Shown piece after piece: positions 6,105-14,159 of a stretch of DNA of 36,715 nucleotides (the stretch's first letter is position 1; each line of letters begins with the position of its first letter). This DNA comes from a virus, in the IMG/VR virus record IMGVR_UViG_3300030099_003026, positions 1-36,715 of that record. One strand, given 5' to 3'. Under the pieces are notes generated by a model, which was not told the origin of the DNA, did no database searches, and saw nothing but the letters and a program-made list of their open reading frames with translations. The position numbers and the translations under genes were made by a program.

Positions 6105-8132
6105 TTGAAACAACGGCAGATTGAATACTGGCGTGGAGCCATCGAAGACGGTCGTAAGTATATGAAGACGCGCCACAAGACGTGGCGTAGACTCTTAAAG
6201 ACTTACGAACTCGACTTTGATGTGCCTGGTCTGGACGAGGATAAAATTGTCAAGATCAGTCGCATGTATCCATTGGCGCGTCAGATCATAGCCAGTGTCT
6301 CTTTCAATTATCCGCATGTGTTTTTCAAGGTCGAAGAACCGGGTCGTGAGTTTGCTGCGGAGATACTGGAGCGTGTAGCCAATGCTGCGTTAGAGCAGAT
6401 GGATGCAAAACGCGAAGTGCAACAGGTCATCTTTGATGCGTTGTTTTGTAGTGTGGGTTGGCTGAAGTTTGGCTATAACCCACCGGGTGACGACGACATT
6501 GTTGCACCATACACGATTAACGATGCTGCTGAAAACGACTTTCCGTATGTGCATCGGGTGTCGCCGTTTAACGTCTACGTCGATCCGTTATGTCCACCGC
6601 ACAAATTGTCAGGCGCACGGTATATCATCGAAAAGATGATGGTGCCTTTAGAGTTTGTGAAAGAGGACGACCGGTTTGTGAACCGTAGGCAGATAGAGGC
6701 GATGTCCGATGAAGATCAGGCCGACGCGTTTATTTATGACATGCAAGATGCAGAACACTCAGACGAGTATGACGCGGTGCAGCATTCCAAGCAGGGTCAG
6801 ATGGTTTGCCTGTATGAAATCCATGACCGCTTGCATAAAAAGCGCATCACGTTTGCCGAAGGAGTGACCGATCCGATTGAAGAAGTCGATCATCCGTTTT
6901 TGGCAATGAACCCTATTACCGAAACCGATCCGTTTACCGGTGAAGAACGTATGACCGGTGAGTTTGAGCCGGCTGGTGGCTACCTGATGGACGGTGGCTT
7001 TCCGTATCACGCACTGCGGTTTGACCAGACCGAACGCTCGTTTTACGGCGAACCGCCAATGGCGTATGTCGAGGATACACAGTCACTTATTGTTGAGTCC
7101 GTATCACGCAGAGCCGATCTGTTAAAACGGTTCCAGCGTGTGGTTTTAGCCTCGCGCCGTGAACGCGAAGCTAACCAGGACATCGGCGACACCTTAGAGG
7201 GCGGTCGTGACGGTGAGATCATCTGGGTGGAAGATCCAAGCACTTCGATGCGCGAGATGAACTTTGGCAACCCTCCACCGGATCAGTTGGGTCTGGAGTC
7301 GGATGCACAAAGTTACGAGGAACAAAGTCTGAACGTATCGCAGATGGCGATGGGCGGTGGGCCGAAGGTTACGGCTACACAGGCCAGCTTGTCTGCAAGT
7401 TTTGCTCAGGTCAACCGCGAGTGGATGCAGTTGCGCGTAGCCGATTGCTACCGTGCTGTTGTTCGCAACTCGCTGCGTATGATGGCCGATGAGCGCTATT
7501 TACCCGATGACTTCTTGGTCAACGTAGCCAGAGATACCGAAGATCCGGTATACGAAGCAGTGACTGCTGATCTGTTACGCATACGTTACAAGATCGACAT
7601 CGAAGCCGGTAGTATGCAGCCGTTGACCGAACAGTTAGAACGTCAGGATGCACTGCAACTGTTCAACATGACGATTAACTTGCCGGAGATAAACCGCATC
7701 GAAGCGATCAAGTCATTGCTTTCATCGTTCCGTGTGCAAGACCCTGACAAGTATTTAGGTGATGCAGAAGACGGTGACACGTTGAAAGCGGCACAACTGG
7801 AGAACGTAGCCTACCTGATTAACGGTGGCGATCCGGGTGTCACGCCAAACGAGAATCATCAGATGCACATACAGATCCACCAACAGATACAGCAGTTGCC
7901 ACAGTTCCAGCAACTACTGCCACAACAACAGCAACAGGTGATGGGCGTAGTGCAAAACCACATACAGCAACATCAGCAGATGCTGAACCAGATGGCGCAA
8001 GGTCAGGCACCGCAAGCAGCCGGTGGAGGTGGCAGTAACGCCGGAGTAGCGGAAGGAAACATTTTATCACTCGTACGCAGTCAGGCACAGGAAGTTAGTC
8101 AAGCCGTACAGAACGCACCGGGTCAAGGATAA
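6105..8132 (+). CDS. Portal protein
   Basis: This 675-aa protein directly follows the terminase region and has portal-like features. They include an early segment on residence in the membrane-proximal ring (YPLARQIIASVSFNYP), a mixed alpha/beta core with YEIHDRLHKKR, a central VSRRADLLKRFQR helix, and a very Gln-rich C-terminal tail (about 585-650, runs such as PQQQQQ). The start is a TTG at 6105 with AAAGG 8 bases upstream; an ATG at 6162 would shorten it by 19 residues. The portal forms the dodecameric DNA gate at one capsid vertex and docks the terminase. Length fits podovirus portals, which are longer than siphovirus ones. Confidence 0.85.
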   Translation: MKQRQIEYWRGAIEDGRKYMKTRHKTWRRLLKTYELDFDVPGLDEDKIVKISRMYPLARQIIASVSFNYPHVFFKVEEPGREFAAEILERVANAALEQMDAKREVQQVIFDALFCSVGWLKFGYNPPGDDDIVAPYTINDAAENDFPYVHRVSPFNVYVDPLCPPHKLSGARYIIEKMMVPLEFVKEDDRFVNRRQIEAMSDEDQADAFIYDMQDAEHSDEYDAVQHSKQGQMVCLYEIHDRLHKKRITFAEGVTDPIEEVDHPFLAMNPITETDPFTGEERMTGEFEPAGGYLMDGGFPYHALRFDQTERSFYGEPPMAYVEDTQSLIVESVSRRADLLKRFQRVVLASRREREANQDIGDTLEGGRDGEIIWVEDPSTSMREMNFGNPPPDQLGLESDAQSYEEQSLNVSQMAMGGGPKVTATQASLSASFAQVNREWMQLRVADCYRAVVRNSLRMMADERYLPDDFLVNVARDTEDPVYEAVTADLLRIRYKIDIEAGSMQPLTEQLERQDALQLFNMTINLPEINRIEAIKSLLSSFRVQDPDKYLGDAEDGDTLKAAQLENVAYLINGGDPGVTPNENHQMHIQIHQQIQQLPQFQQLLPQQQQQVMGVVQNHIQQHQQMLNQMAQGQAPQAAGGGGSNAGVAEGNILSLVRSQAQEVSQAVQNAPGQG

Positions 8133-8533
8133 TGCTGGTATTTCACGATTACGAATGCGAAGACGGGCATCGTCAGATTGACGTAGCCAACGACTCAAGC
8201 AAGGTCAGGCGCACGATTGAATGCGATCAGTGCGACAAACGTGCAGCCATGTTGTTTATCAAGAGCAACTTCATACATAACTCACACAGCAATATGTATG
8301 GAAAGTTTCACGCGGGCTTTGGCGAAGTGGTGGAGAGCTACAGCCACAAACAGGAATTGTTAAAAAAATACAACGTGACAGAGAGTGCTGACCGTGTGGG
8401 CGGTTCGACCTGTCACATAACCTCCGATGTAACGGACTCAAAACCGTCAGACACCCCAACGCCTTCTTTTGGAAACACACCCGAAGAAGCAGTGGCTCTG
8501 GCAGAGAAGAGATACAACGAAGGAGAACAATAG
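8132..8533 (+). CDS. FmdB-like zinc-ribbon protein, 133 aa
   Basis: The ATG at 8132 overlaps the portal stop (TAATG). The N-terminus has the layout of the FmdB-type zinc ribbon: C9-x3-H13, then C31-x2-C34 (ECDQCDK). The rest is unstructured and Ser/Thr/Pro-rich, ending in a helix (EEAVALAEKRY). Small zinc-ribbon proteins of this type are common between portal and scaffold genes in phages and are of unknown function, perhaps assembly or regulation. The call rests on the metal ligands and the position. Confidence 0.65.
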   Translation: MLVFHDYECEDGHRQIDVANDSSKVRRTIECDQCDKRAAMLFIKSNFIHNSHSNMYGKFHAGFGEVVESYSHKQELLKKYNVTESADRVGGSTCHITSDVTDSKPSDTPTPSFGNTPEEAVALAEKRYNEGEQ

Positions 8534-9403
8534 ATGTCCGAATCAGTACTAGCTTTGGACTCCGGTGGAGAAGACACGTCACCTTCAGAGGGTTCATCTA
8601 ACGCAGAGTCAACTGAATCATCACTTGAACTTTTCGCAGATGACACACCCAATGAAGCACAGTCGGAAACATCTGGACACTCTGATGCACAGTCAGATTT
8701 TGACCCGGAACGGCACGATTGGTTACGCGGTAACGCAGACGATGTGCCGGAGCAGTATCAGCCGTTAGTTCCGTTGGCAAAAAACATGCAAGCGCAGTTC
8801 ACGCGAACGCAACAGGATCTTGCAGAGCAGCGCCGACAGATCGAAGCACAACAGGGCGAATGGGCCAACAGGGTGCAAACCCTTGTTACACCCCAACAGC
8901 AGCAACAAGATCCGGTTGATGCAATGAGAGCCAACCTTACGGAAGATGAAGCGCGAGGCGTAGATGCCGTCGAGCAGATCATTCAACATAGGGTTGGCAA
9001 TGCAGTAAACGATTTGAACAGTCAGGTGCAGCAGTTACAGCAACAGTTGGCTACGGCCAACCAGTACGTGCAGGGTCAGCAGACCGCGCATATCGCCACG
9101 CAGGTAGGTGAGGCGCGAGAAGTGTATGGCAATGATTTAGATGCGTATACCGATCAGATTGTTGCTACGACCAAGATCAATAACCCAACTACGGGTAACC
9201 CGTATACGGTTAAAGAGGCGTATGAGCTACACGCAGGTATTACGGCTAACAGAGCAGCCGATCTGCGTAACAGCGATACGTCAGCACGTAAGTCCTCAAA
9301 ACGTGCAGTGCGTGGAACGCAAGGTGTAGATGCAACGGAAAGTGACGGCCCACTTAGCGACTCCGATGTATTGTCGGGTCTTTCCAAGTTAGGCTTTGAA
9401 TAA
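8534..9403 (+). CDS. Scaffolding protein
   Basis: This 289-aa protein has a composition typical of scaffolds: an acidic, Ser-rich disordered N-terminus (about 1-55), a long Gln-rich coiled-coil region (about 85-185, with RTQQDLAEQRRQ and QVQQLQQQL) and a basic stretch near the end (SARKSSKRAV). It lies immediately before the major capsid gene, the usual place. Scaffold proteins fill the procapsid and leave before or during packaging. The sequence itself is low in conserved motifs, so the call depends on composition and order. Confidence 0.75.
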   Translation: MSESVLALDSGGEDTSPSEGSSNAESTESSLELFADDTPNEAQSETSGHSDAQSDFDPERHDWLRGNADDVPEQYQPLVPLAKNMQAQFTRTQQDLAEQRRQIEAQQGEWANRVQTLVTPQQQQQDPVDAMRANLTEDEARGVDAVEQIIQHRVGNAVNDLNSQVQQLQQQLATANQYVQGQQTAHIATQVGEAREVYGNDLDAYTDQIVATTKINNPTTGNPYTVKEAYELHAGITANRAADLRNSDTSARKSSKRAVRGTQGVDATESDGPLSDSDVLSGLSKLGFE

Positions 9404-9416
9404 GGAAAAATAGATT

Positions 9417-10406
9417 ATGGCAGCAACATCAACAACAGAAACGTGGGATGCTGCGTGGACTTTAACTATGCGTAGTAAGCGCAAGGAACTTACGGACAAT
9501 TTCTTTGACGCATACCCAACTTTAGACATGTTCCGCTCCGGTGGAGCATTGGTCACCGACAACGGTGGCAAAGAGATACAGGCAGATATTTTGTATGCCG
9601 GTAACTCAGCGCAATATTTCTCAGGATATGACGTGCTAAATACCGATGCGGTCGATGGAATTACAGCCGCGTTCTATCCGTTTAGATACGCCGCAGTGCC
9701 TATTACGATTAACTTTACCGAAGAGCAAGAGAACCGTAAACGCGAAGCAGCGATGTCGCTTTTGGAAGCAAAGACTCGTCAGAGTATGTTGACCTTGCGC
9801 GATCAGATTAACTCTTCGCTTTATTCTGCTCAGACCGGTAAAGCTCCGTTAGGTTTTCAAGACGTTATTGCTGATGCACCGGGAACGACTCCAACTACGT
9901 TGGGCGGTATCACGGTGTCCGGTAATAGCTGGTGGCAAAACAAAGCGAACAACGCTACAGCCGACACTTCGTTTAAAACGATTGTCAATACGAACTTTTA
10001 CGAAGGTATGATTCGTATGTCAACGCTTTGGAACGATGTATCGGAGGGTAACGAACAGCCAACAAATATTTTCACAACGAACAGCATCTATGCTGATTTT
10101 GAAGAAATATTTGAAGGCACGGGTTATCAGCGTTTGTCCGGTAAAGATTCACCGGGCGTAGACGGTCGCTTGCCTTCGTTCAGAGGCATACCGGTGCAGT
10201 ATGACCGCGATTGCGGAACGGGTCGTATGTATTTCTTGAATACAAATTATCTCAAGTTGCACATGCAAGCTGGAATGAACTTCAGCAAGACTCCGTTTAA
10301 AGAAAACGCAAACCAACTTGCAAAGGTTGCATTTATCACAGTTGGATTGCAAGTCGTTACCAATAACCGTCGTCGTCAGGGTGTTATCTACAACTTGAAC
10401 GATTAA
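9417..10406 (+). CDS. Major capsid protein
   Basis: This 329-aa protein follows the scaffold and begins MAATSTTETWD, with AAGGA upstream of the ATG. The early part (WDAAWTLTMRSKRKELTDNF) and the GGKEIQADILYAG and FYPFRYAAVPITINFTEEQ blocks fit the HK97-fold capsid proteins of short-tailed phages, with a long helix around NRKREAAMSLLEAKTRQ. There is no processing protease nearby. It forms the icosahedral shell. Order, size and the family-like pattern support the call. Confidence 0.85.
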   Translation: MAATSTTETWDAAWTLTMRSKRKELTDNFFDAYPTLDMFRSGGALVTDNGGKEIQADILYAGNSAQYFSGYDVLNTDAVDGITAAFYPFRYAAVPITINFTEEQENRKREAAMSLLEAKTRQSMLTLRDQINSSLYSAQTGKAPLGFQDVIADAPGTTPTTLGGITVSGNSWWQNKANNATADTSFKTIVNTNFYEGMIRMSTLWNDVSEGNEQPTNIFTTNSIYADFEEIFEGTGYQRLSGKDSPGVDGRLPSFRGIPVQYDRDCGTGRMYFLNTNYLKLHMQAGMNFSKTPFKENANQLAKVAFITVGLQVVTNNRRRQGVIYNLND

Positions 10407-10414
10407 TAACTTCC

Positions 10415-10440
10415 AAGGTTCAAGCCAATGAGCCTTTTGA
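10415..10440 (+). terminator. Weak hairpin between capsid and decoration genes
   Basis: The stem AAGGTTC / GAGCCTT (7 bp, one G-T pair, 8-base loop) is followed by a short T run. It may trim or stabilise the capsid message rather than end transcription, because the next gene is part of the same block. Confidence 0.3.
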
Positions 10441-10471
10441 GTCCGAAGAAAAGGACAAAGGAGAATGAACA

Positions 10472-11215
10472 ATGAGTACAATACAAAACGCCAACTATGG
10501 GTTGGATCGAATCGGAGGAGATGGCGGTCAAGGCATCTTTGAAGAATCATCCACACCCAAGCACAGGCTTGGTGAAAAGTTAGAGTTATCCGATGGTCGT
10601 ATTTTTCGGTATGCAAGTTTTGCGGCTGCTACGGGCGCAGGTCTTTTGGTTTCTCAGGATATAAGTGCTACGGCTATATCTGTTCAAGATGGCAAGCTCA
10701 CCGCAGCAGCGGCTGGTGCTACTGAGGTAACGTATACCGATTCGGGTACTGTTGGATCGGCTACAAAAGATCAGTATGCTGGTGGCTATCTTCATACTGA
10801 AGACGATGCAGGTGAAGGTTATTGTTATCGCATCAAAAGCAATACGGCAGCAAGTAGCAATGCAGTAACATTTACTTTGTATGATGGGTTGCAAGTAGCT
10901 GTAACTACCGCTACTGATACGGTATTTACAGGAAACTTATACAACCAAGTACGTGCCGCAGTAGGTACTGCTGATTGTATTCCAGCTGGCATAACTCCAA
11001 TTTCATTTACTAGTGGTTATTATGGATGGATACAAGTTCGCGGTATTGCAACAGCCTTATCGGACGGTACTCCTCCAGCAGGTGGAGATGTAATGATGTC
11101 TGATGCTACGGCTGGTGCAGTAGAGGTCGCAGATGCGTCTCACGCACAAGTTGGCTATGCTACGTCATTAGGTACTAGCGGTGCATACATTGGTATTAAT
11201 ATTCAGTTAAACTGA
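10472..11215 (+). CDS. Putative head decoration protein
   Basis: This 247-aa protein has AGGAG correctly spaced before its ATG. It is Ala/Gly/Thr/Ser-rich, lacks long helices and looks all-beta, for example LLVSQDISATAISVQDGK and YYGWIQVRG followed by ALSDGTPPAGG. This pattern (a WIQVRG-type block followed by DG..PAGG) resembles capsid-associated decoration proteins encoded right after the capsid gene. It would bind the outer capsid surface. No catalytic residues are evident. An alternative is a minor head protein. Confidence 0.55.
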   Translation: MSTIQNANYGLDRIGGDGGQGIFEESSTPKHRLGEKLELSDGRIFRYASFAAATGAGLLVSQDISATAISVQDGKLTAAAAGATEVTYTDSGTVGSATKDQYAGGYLHTEDDAGEGYCYRIKSNTAASSNAVTFTLYDGLQVAVTTATDTVFTGNLYNQVRAAVGTADCIPAGITPISFTSGYYGWIQVRGIATALSDGTPPAGGDVMMSDATAGAVEVADASHAQVGYATSLGTSGAYIGINIQLN

Positions 11216-11225
11216 TTAAACATTT

Positions 11226-11280
11226 CGTGTGGCGGTGGGTTTCCACGATGTGATACCTCCAGCCCATCGTCGCACGTTTT
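11226..11280 (+). terminator. Strong hairpin within the late operon
   Basis: The arm CGTGTGGCGGTGGG (11226-11239) pairs over 14 positions with CCCATCGTCGCACG (11263-11276), with three G-T wobbles, and TTTT follows. The loop is 23 bases. It sits between the decoration gene and the next ORF, where a partial terminator could keep capsid-gene expression higher than that of downstream tail genes. Confidence 0.55.
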
Positions 11281-11297
11281 AACGAAAGAGAATACAA

Positions 11298-11723
11298 ATG
11301 GCAAAACGTATGCCTACAGCAAAAAAAACTGAGCATACCCTGCCGGAACAGTTGGCCGAAGTAGTGCAAGATGCTACACCTGTCGAGCAAGCACCGGCAG
11401 CCAGTGTCACGCCAGATCAGATTGCTGACCTCATTTTGAAGGGGTCTGATGAAACAAAAAATGCAATTCGCAAGGCGCTCGACCTGGATAAAACGCACAC
11501 TCGTCAGCGCAAGTCACCGGTAACCAACAGCCAAGTGCGGAATCATGTTCGTGCTGTTGGAGAAGTAACTCATGCACCAGGATTCGTACCCGATCCACCG
11601 TCGCGTATTAAAGATCGTGGAGAGGAAGCCGTACGCATTTGGACAGACCGCTGGTTGGACAACAACGGCGATAACTTGTCCGAATACGATCTCGATCAGA
11701 TCGCAACTACGGCGCATCAGTAA
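11298..11723 (+). CDS. Unknown 141-aa head/tail-region protein
   Basis: The ATG at 11298 begins MAKRMPTAKK. The N-terminal third is Ala/Pro/Glu-rich and probably disordered. A helix (PDQIADLILKG, then ETKNAIRKAL) follows, and the C-terminus has WTDRWLDNNG and DLDQIATTA. No family is recognised. Its place between capsid-associated and adaptor genes suggests a minor virion component or head-completion factor. The next gene starts directly after its stop. Confidence 0.6.
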   Translation: MAKRMPTAKKTEHTLPEQLAEVVQDATPVEQAPAASVTPDQIADLILKGSDETKNAIRKALDLDKTHTRQRKSPVTNSQVRNHVRAVGEVTHAPGFVPDPPSRIKDRGEEAVRIWTDRWLDNNGDNLSEYDLDQIATTAHQ

Positions 11724-11951
11724 ATGTCAGAAACTTTTGGACAAGTCAACGCGGCCAGTTTCTTTGGAGATTCTGCGTTGATTGGAGCGGTAGAGGCAGA
11801 CACCGTAAAACTGTCAGATACGTTAACGGTTGCAAGTTTGACAACAACTGAACGCAACGCACTGACCGCAGTAAACGGAATGCTGATCTACAACTCTACG
11901 GACAACAAGTTTCAAGGGTATGAAAATGGAGCATGGGCTAACTTAATATAG
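11724..11951 (+). CDS. Short fibre-like 75-aa protein
   Basis: The ATG at 11724 abuts the previous stop. The C-terminal half contains LTTTERNALTAVNGMLIYNS followed by KFQGYENGAW. This is a motif frequently found as a trimeric cap or knob segment in phage tail-fibre and surface proteins. The small size suggests a short spike or attachment segment. Position before the adaptor gene makes a virion role likely. Which structure it belongs to cannot be told. Confidence 0.5.
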   Translation: MSETFGQVNAASFFGDSALIGAVEADTVKLSDTLTVASLTTTERNALTAVNGMLIYNSTDNKFQGYENGAWANLI

Positions 11952-11958
11952 GGTTAGC

Positions 11959-12657
11959 ATGACAAATTTGCAGATTATTCAGATTGCGCTACGGCGTGTT
12001 GGATTAAACACAAGTAGTTCTGTTTTTAAAGACTCTGCGCGTGACTATTTAAACTTGGTCACTCAAGATATAGCCTCGCGTGAAAAATGGAACTGGTTAT
12101 TTAAATCTTCGACGTTTAATACAAGCAACGGCACTCGTACGTATTCGTTAGCCAGTGACGTAGTGGCTCCGTTGTCGTTTCGCAACACTACTGAAGATCA
12201 TGTCATTCTCATTATGTCTACGCAAGACATTGATGCGGCTGATCCGGATGCCAGTATAAATGGTGATCCGCGATGGGTAGCTATTGATGGCGTAGACTCC
12301 AGTGGTAACATTGAAGTCACGCTGTATCCGGAACCGGACGGCGTAGATACGATTGCGTATCGCTACTACTCGTCCATACCCACGTTCACTTCTTCCAACG
12401 ACAACGATTCGATCACGCCATATGTAGCGGCGGTTTGTCAACCTGCATTGATACACGGCATCTCTGCGTTGTATAAACAGGAAAAAGGTGACGATCAGGG
12501 CGCAATAGCAGACAAGCAAGAGATGGAGCGCGTGATTGCTATAGCGTCCAGACAAAACATGAACGTGCAAGGTAACCGTTCGTATCGTATGCGTAGGTCA
12601 GATGAGAGCTACAGCAACAAGTTTTCGTTCACGCCCACTGAAGGATCGTTAAGCTAA
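11959..12657 (+). CDS. Head-tail adaptor protein
   Basis: This 232-aa protein begins with a pattern seen in podovirus adaptors: LQIIQIALRRVGLN at 4-17, then SARDYLNLVTQDIASREKW at 26-44 and a WLFK turn. The middle is beta-rich with a NGDPRWVAIDG block, and a C-terminal helix carries QEMERVIAIASRQN. This matches the SU10-type/P22 gp4-like adaptors that sit under the portal. It links the portal to the tail nozzle. Its stop overlaps the next start (TAATG), and it is followed by the nozzle gene as expected. Confidence 0.65.
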   Translation: MTNLQIIQIALRRVGLNTSSSVFKDSARDYLNLVTQDIASREKWNWLFKSSTFNTSNGTRTYSLASDVVAPLSFRNTTEDHVILIMSTQDIDAADPDASINGDPRWVAIDGVDSSGNIEVTLYPEPDGVDTIAYRYYSSIPTFTSSNDNDSITPYVAAVCQPALIHGISALYKQEKGDDQGAIADKQEMERVIAIASRQNMNVQGNRSYRMRRSDESYSNKFSFTPTEGSLS

Positions 12658-14159
12658 TGCCGATTGCAGCTGAGTCGTTACGCCTTGGCCCTTGGAGAAG
12701 TGGGGTAAACTACAGTCTACCGGCTGAAGATATGCCACCTGATGGTATTTACGAAATGGAAAACTGCACGGTTGGGTTGGCCGGTGAGGTAGCTAAACGT
12801 AACGGTTTTGCAAAATTTAACGCTACTGCTATGAACAGCGGTGCGACAATAACAGCTTGTGGTCAGGTTGTCTTAGCCGGAACAGAAAAAGTGTTTGCTT
12901 TTGCAGGTAATAAGTTTTTTGACGTTACAGGTGGAACAGCAACAGATCGAACAGGTAGCGTCACCATAACCGCCGGCAATGACTATACGTGGGATTGGGT
13001 ATTGGCCGGAAACACATTGATCGCCGTAAACGGTCAGGACACAGACGGCATTAAATGGACGGGTGGATCAGCCAACGCAGCAACGCTTGATGACGATTCA
13101 AGGTTTACAAAACCAAAATGGGTAACCTTTTGGGAAAATCGTGCATGGGTTGGCAATTTAAACGGAGCGGCTGATCGCATATGGAGGAGCGATGCAGGTG
13201 ATATAGAAACTTGGGGTTCATTAAGTTTTCATTCAATAGGTTATGACGTAACAGGATTACGCCCATTTCAAAACTATTTGTCTGTTCACACAGAACAAGG
13301 CATTCATACACTTACGCCAACAGGTAACTCCACTATACCGTTTCAACAACAACAACGGACGCAACGCGGAACGATTGCTGGTAAAAGTATTGTCACGGTT
13401 CCTGGCGAGCGTCAGTTGTTTGTAAGAGACGATGGCATTTATCAATGGTCAGGCGGTGCAAGCGTTGAGAAGATCTCTTTAGCGCTGGATGATAGATACT
13501 GGTCAAACTTAAATGTAGCTCGTCTGCCCTTTTCGTTCGCTATGTATTACCCAGCACAAGAGCAGGTTTGGTTCTTTTTGCCTTTTGGTGACAGCACTCA
13601 AACCAGAATGAATAGTGTGGTTGTGTATTCATATCGTTTAAATGCTTGGTTTGGGCCTTATAACGGGTTTGAACGAGACAGCGTGGCATTAATAGACGAT
13701 TTGCCACATGCTGGAGATTTTGCTGGTAGAATAATGAAACACGACAGTGGAACCAATGACGATGGAAGTGCTATTAAAGCGTATTTTGAAACAGCCTCTG
13801 TAAGTCCGTATGGTGATGCAACAGAGTGTAGGTGGCTATATAACCGATTGTTGTATGACAATGTAGGTGCATTTGATATGTCTATATCGCAAGTAGCTGC
13901 CGGAATTGTTTCTAATACACAAACTGTTACCATGGGTAGTGCCGGAAGTGTTTTGAATAGCACGTTTGTTTTAGGAACGTCTGACCTTGCACCAGACGTA
14001 AGCGCATTAACAAGCGATACAGACTTATTTGGATATGACTCAAGAAGCATGTTGCGTTTTACTAATTTTAATTTAGATGAAACATTCACTATACGACGTA
14101 CAAGTCTTCAATACAAGCCTATTGGAAATGTGCGTCAACGTAAAACAGGTATAGAATAA
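12657..14159 (+). CDS. Tail nozzle / stabilisation protein
   Basis: This 500-aa, almost entirely beta protein has repeated Trp/Gly blades (WDWVLAGNTLIAVNG, WENRAWVGNLNG, LFVRDDGIYQWSGG), which suggests a beta-propeller like the P22 gp10 stabilisation protein or podovirus nozzle proteins. The N-terminus LGPWRSGVNYSLP is typical of the family. It would close the tail tube and hold DNA in the head. It follows the adaptor gene with a one-base start/stop overlap. Homology is inferred from memory and layout. Confidence 0.65.
   Translation: MPIAAESLRLGPWRSGVNYSLPAEDMPPDGIYEMENCTVGLAGEVAKRNGFAKFNATAMNSGATITACGQVVLAGTEKVFAFAGNKFFDVTGGTATDRTGSVTITAGNDYTWDWVLAGNTLIAVNGQDTDGIKWTGGSANAATLDDDSRFTKPKWVTFWENRAWVGNLNGAADRIWRSDAGDIETWGSLSFHSIGYDVTGLRPFQNYLSVHTEQGIHTLTPTGNSTIPFQQQQRTQRGTIAGKSIVTVPGERQLFVRDDGIYQWSGGASVEKISLALDDRYWSNLNVARLPFSFAMYYPAQEQVWFFLPFGDSTQTRMNSVVVYSYRLNAWFGPYNGFERDSVALIDDLPHAGDFAGRIMKHDSGTNDDGSAIKAYFETASVSPYGDATECRWLYNRLLYDNVGAFDMSISQVAAGIVSNTQTVTMGSAGSVLNSTFVLGTSDLAPDVSALTSDTDLFGYDSRSMLRFTNFNLDETFTIRRTSLQYKPIGNVRQRKTGIE

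Noticed and set aside
5646-6178. Overlapping minus-strand frames opposite terminase and portal starts
   Set aside because: No ribosome sites; they fall opposite strongly supported coding sequence.
10149-10616. 155-codon minus-strand frame opposite the capsid/decoration junction
   Set aside because: It is antisense to two well-supported late genes and has a low-complexity, Cys/His/Leu-rich composition.
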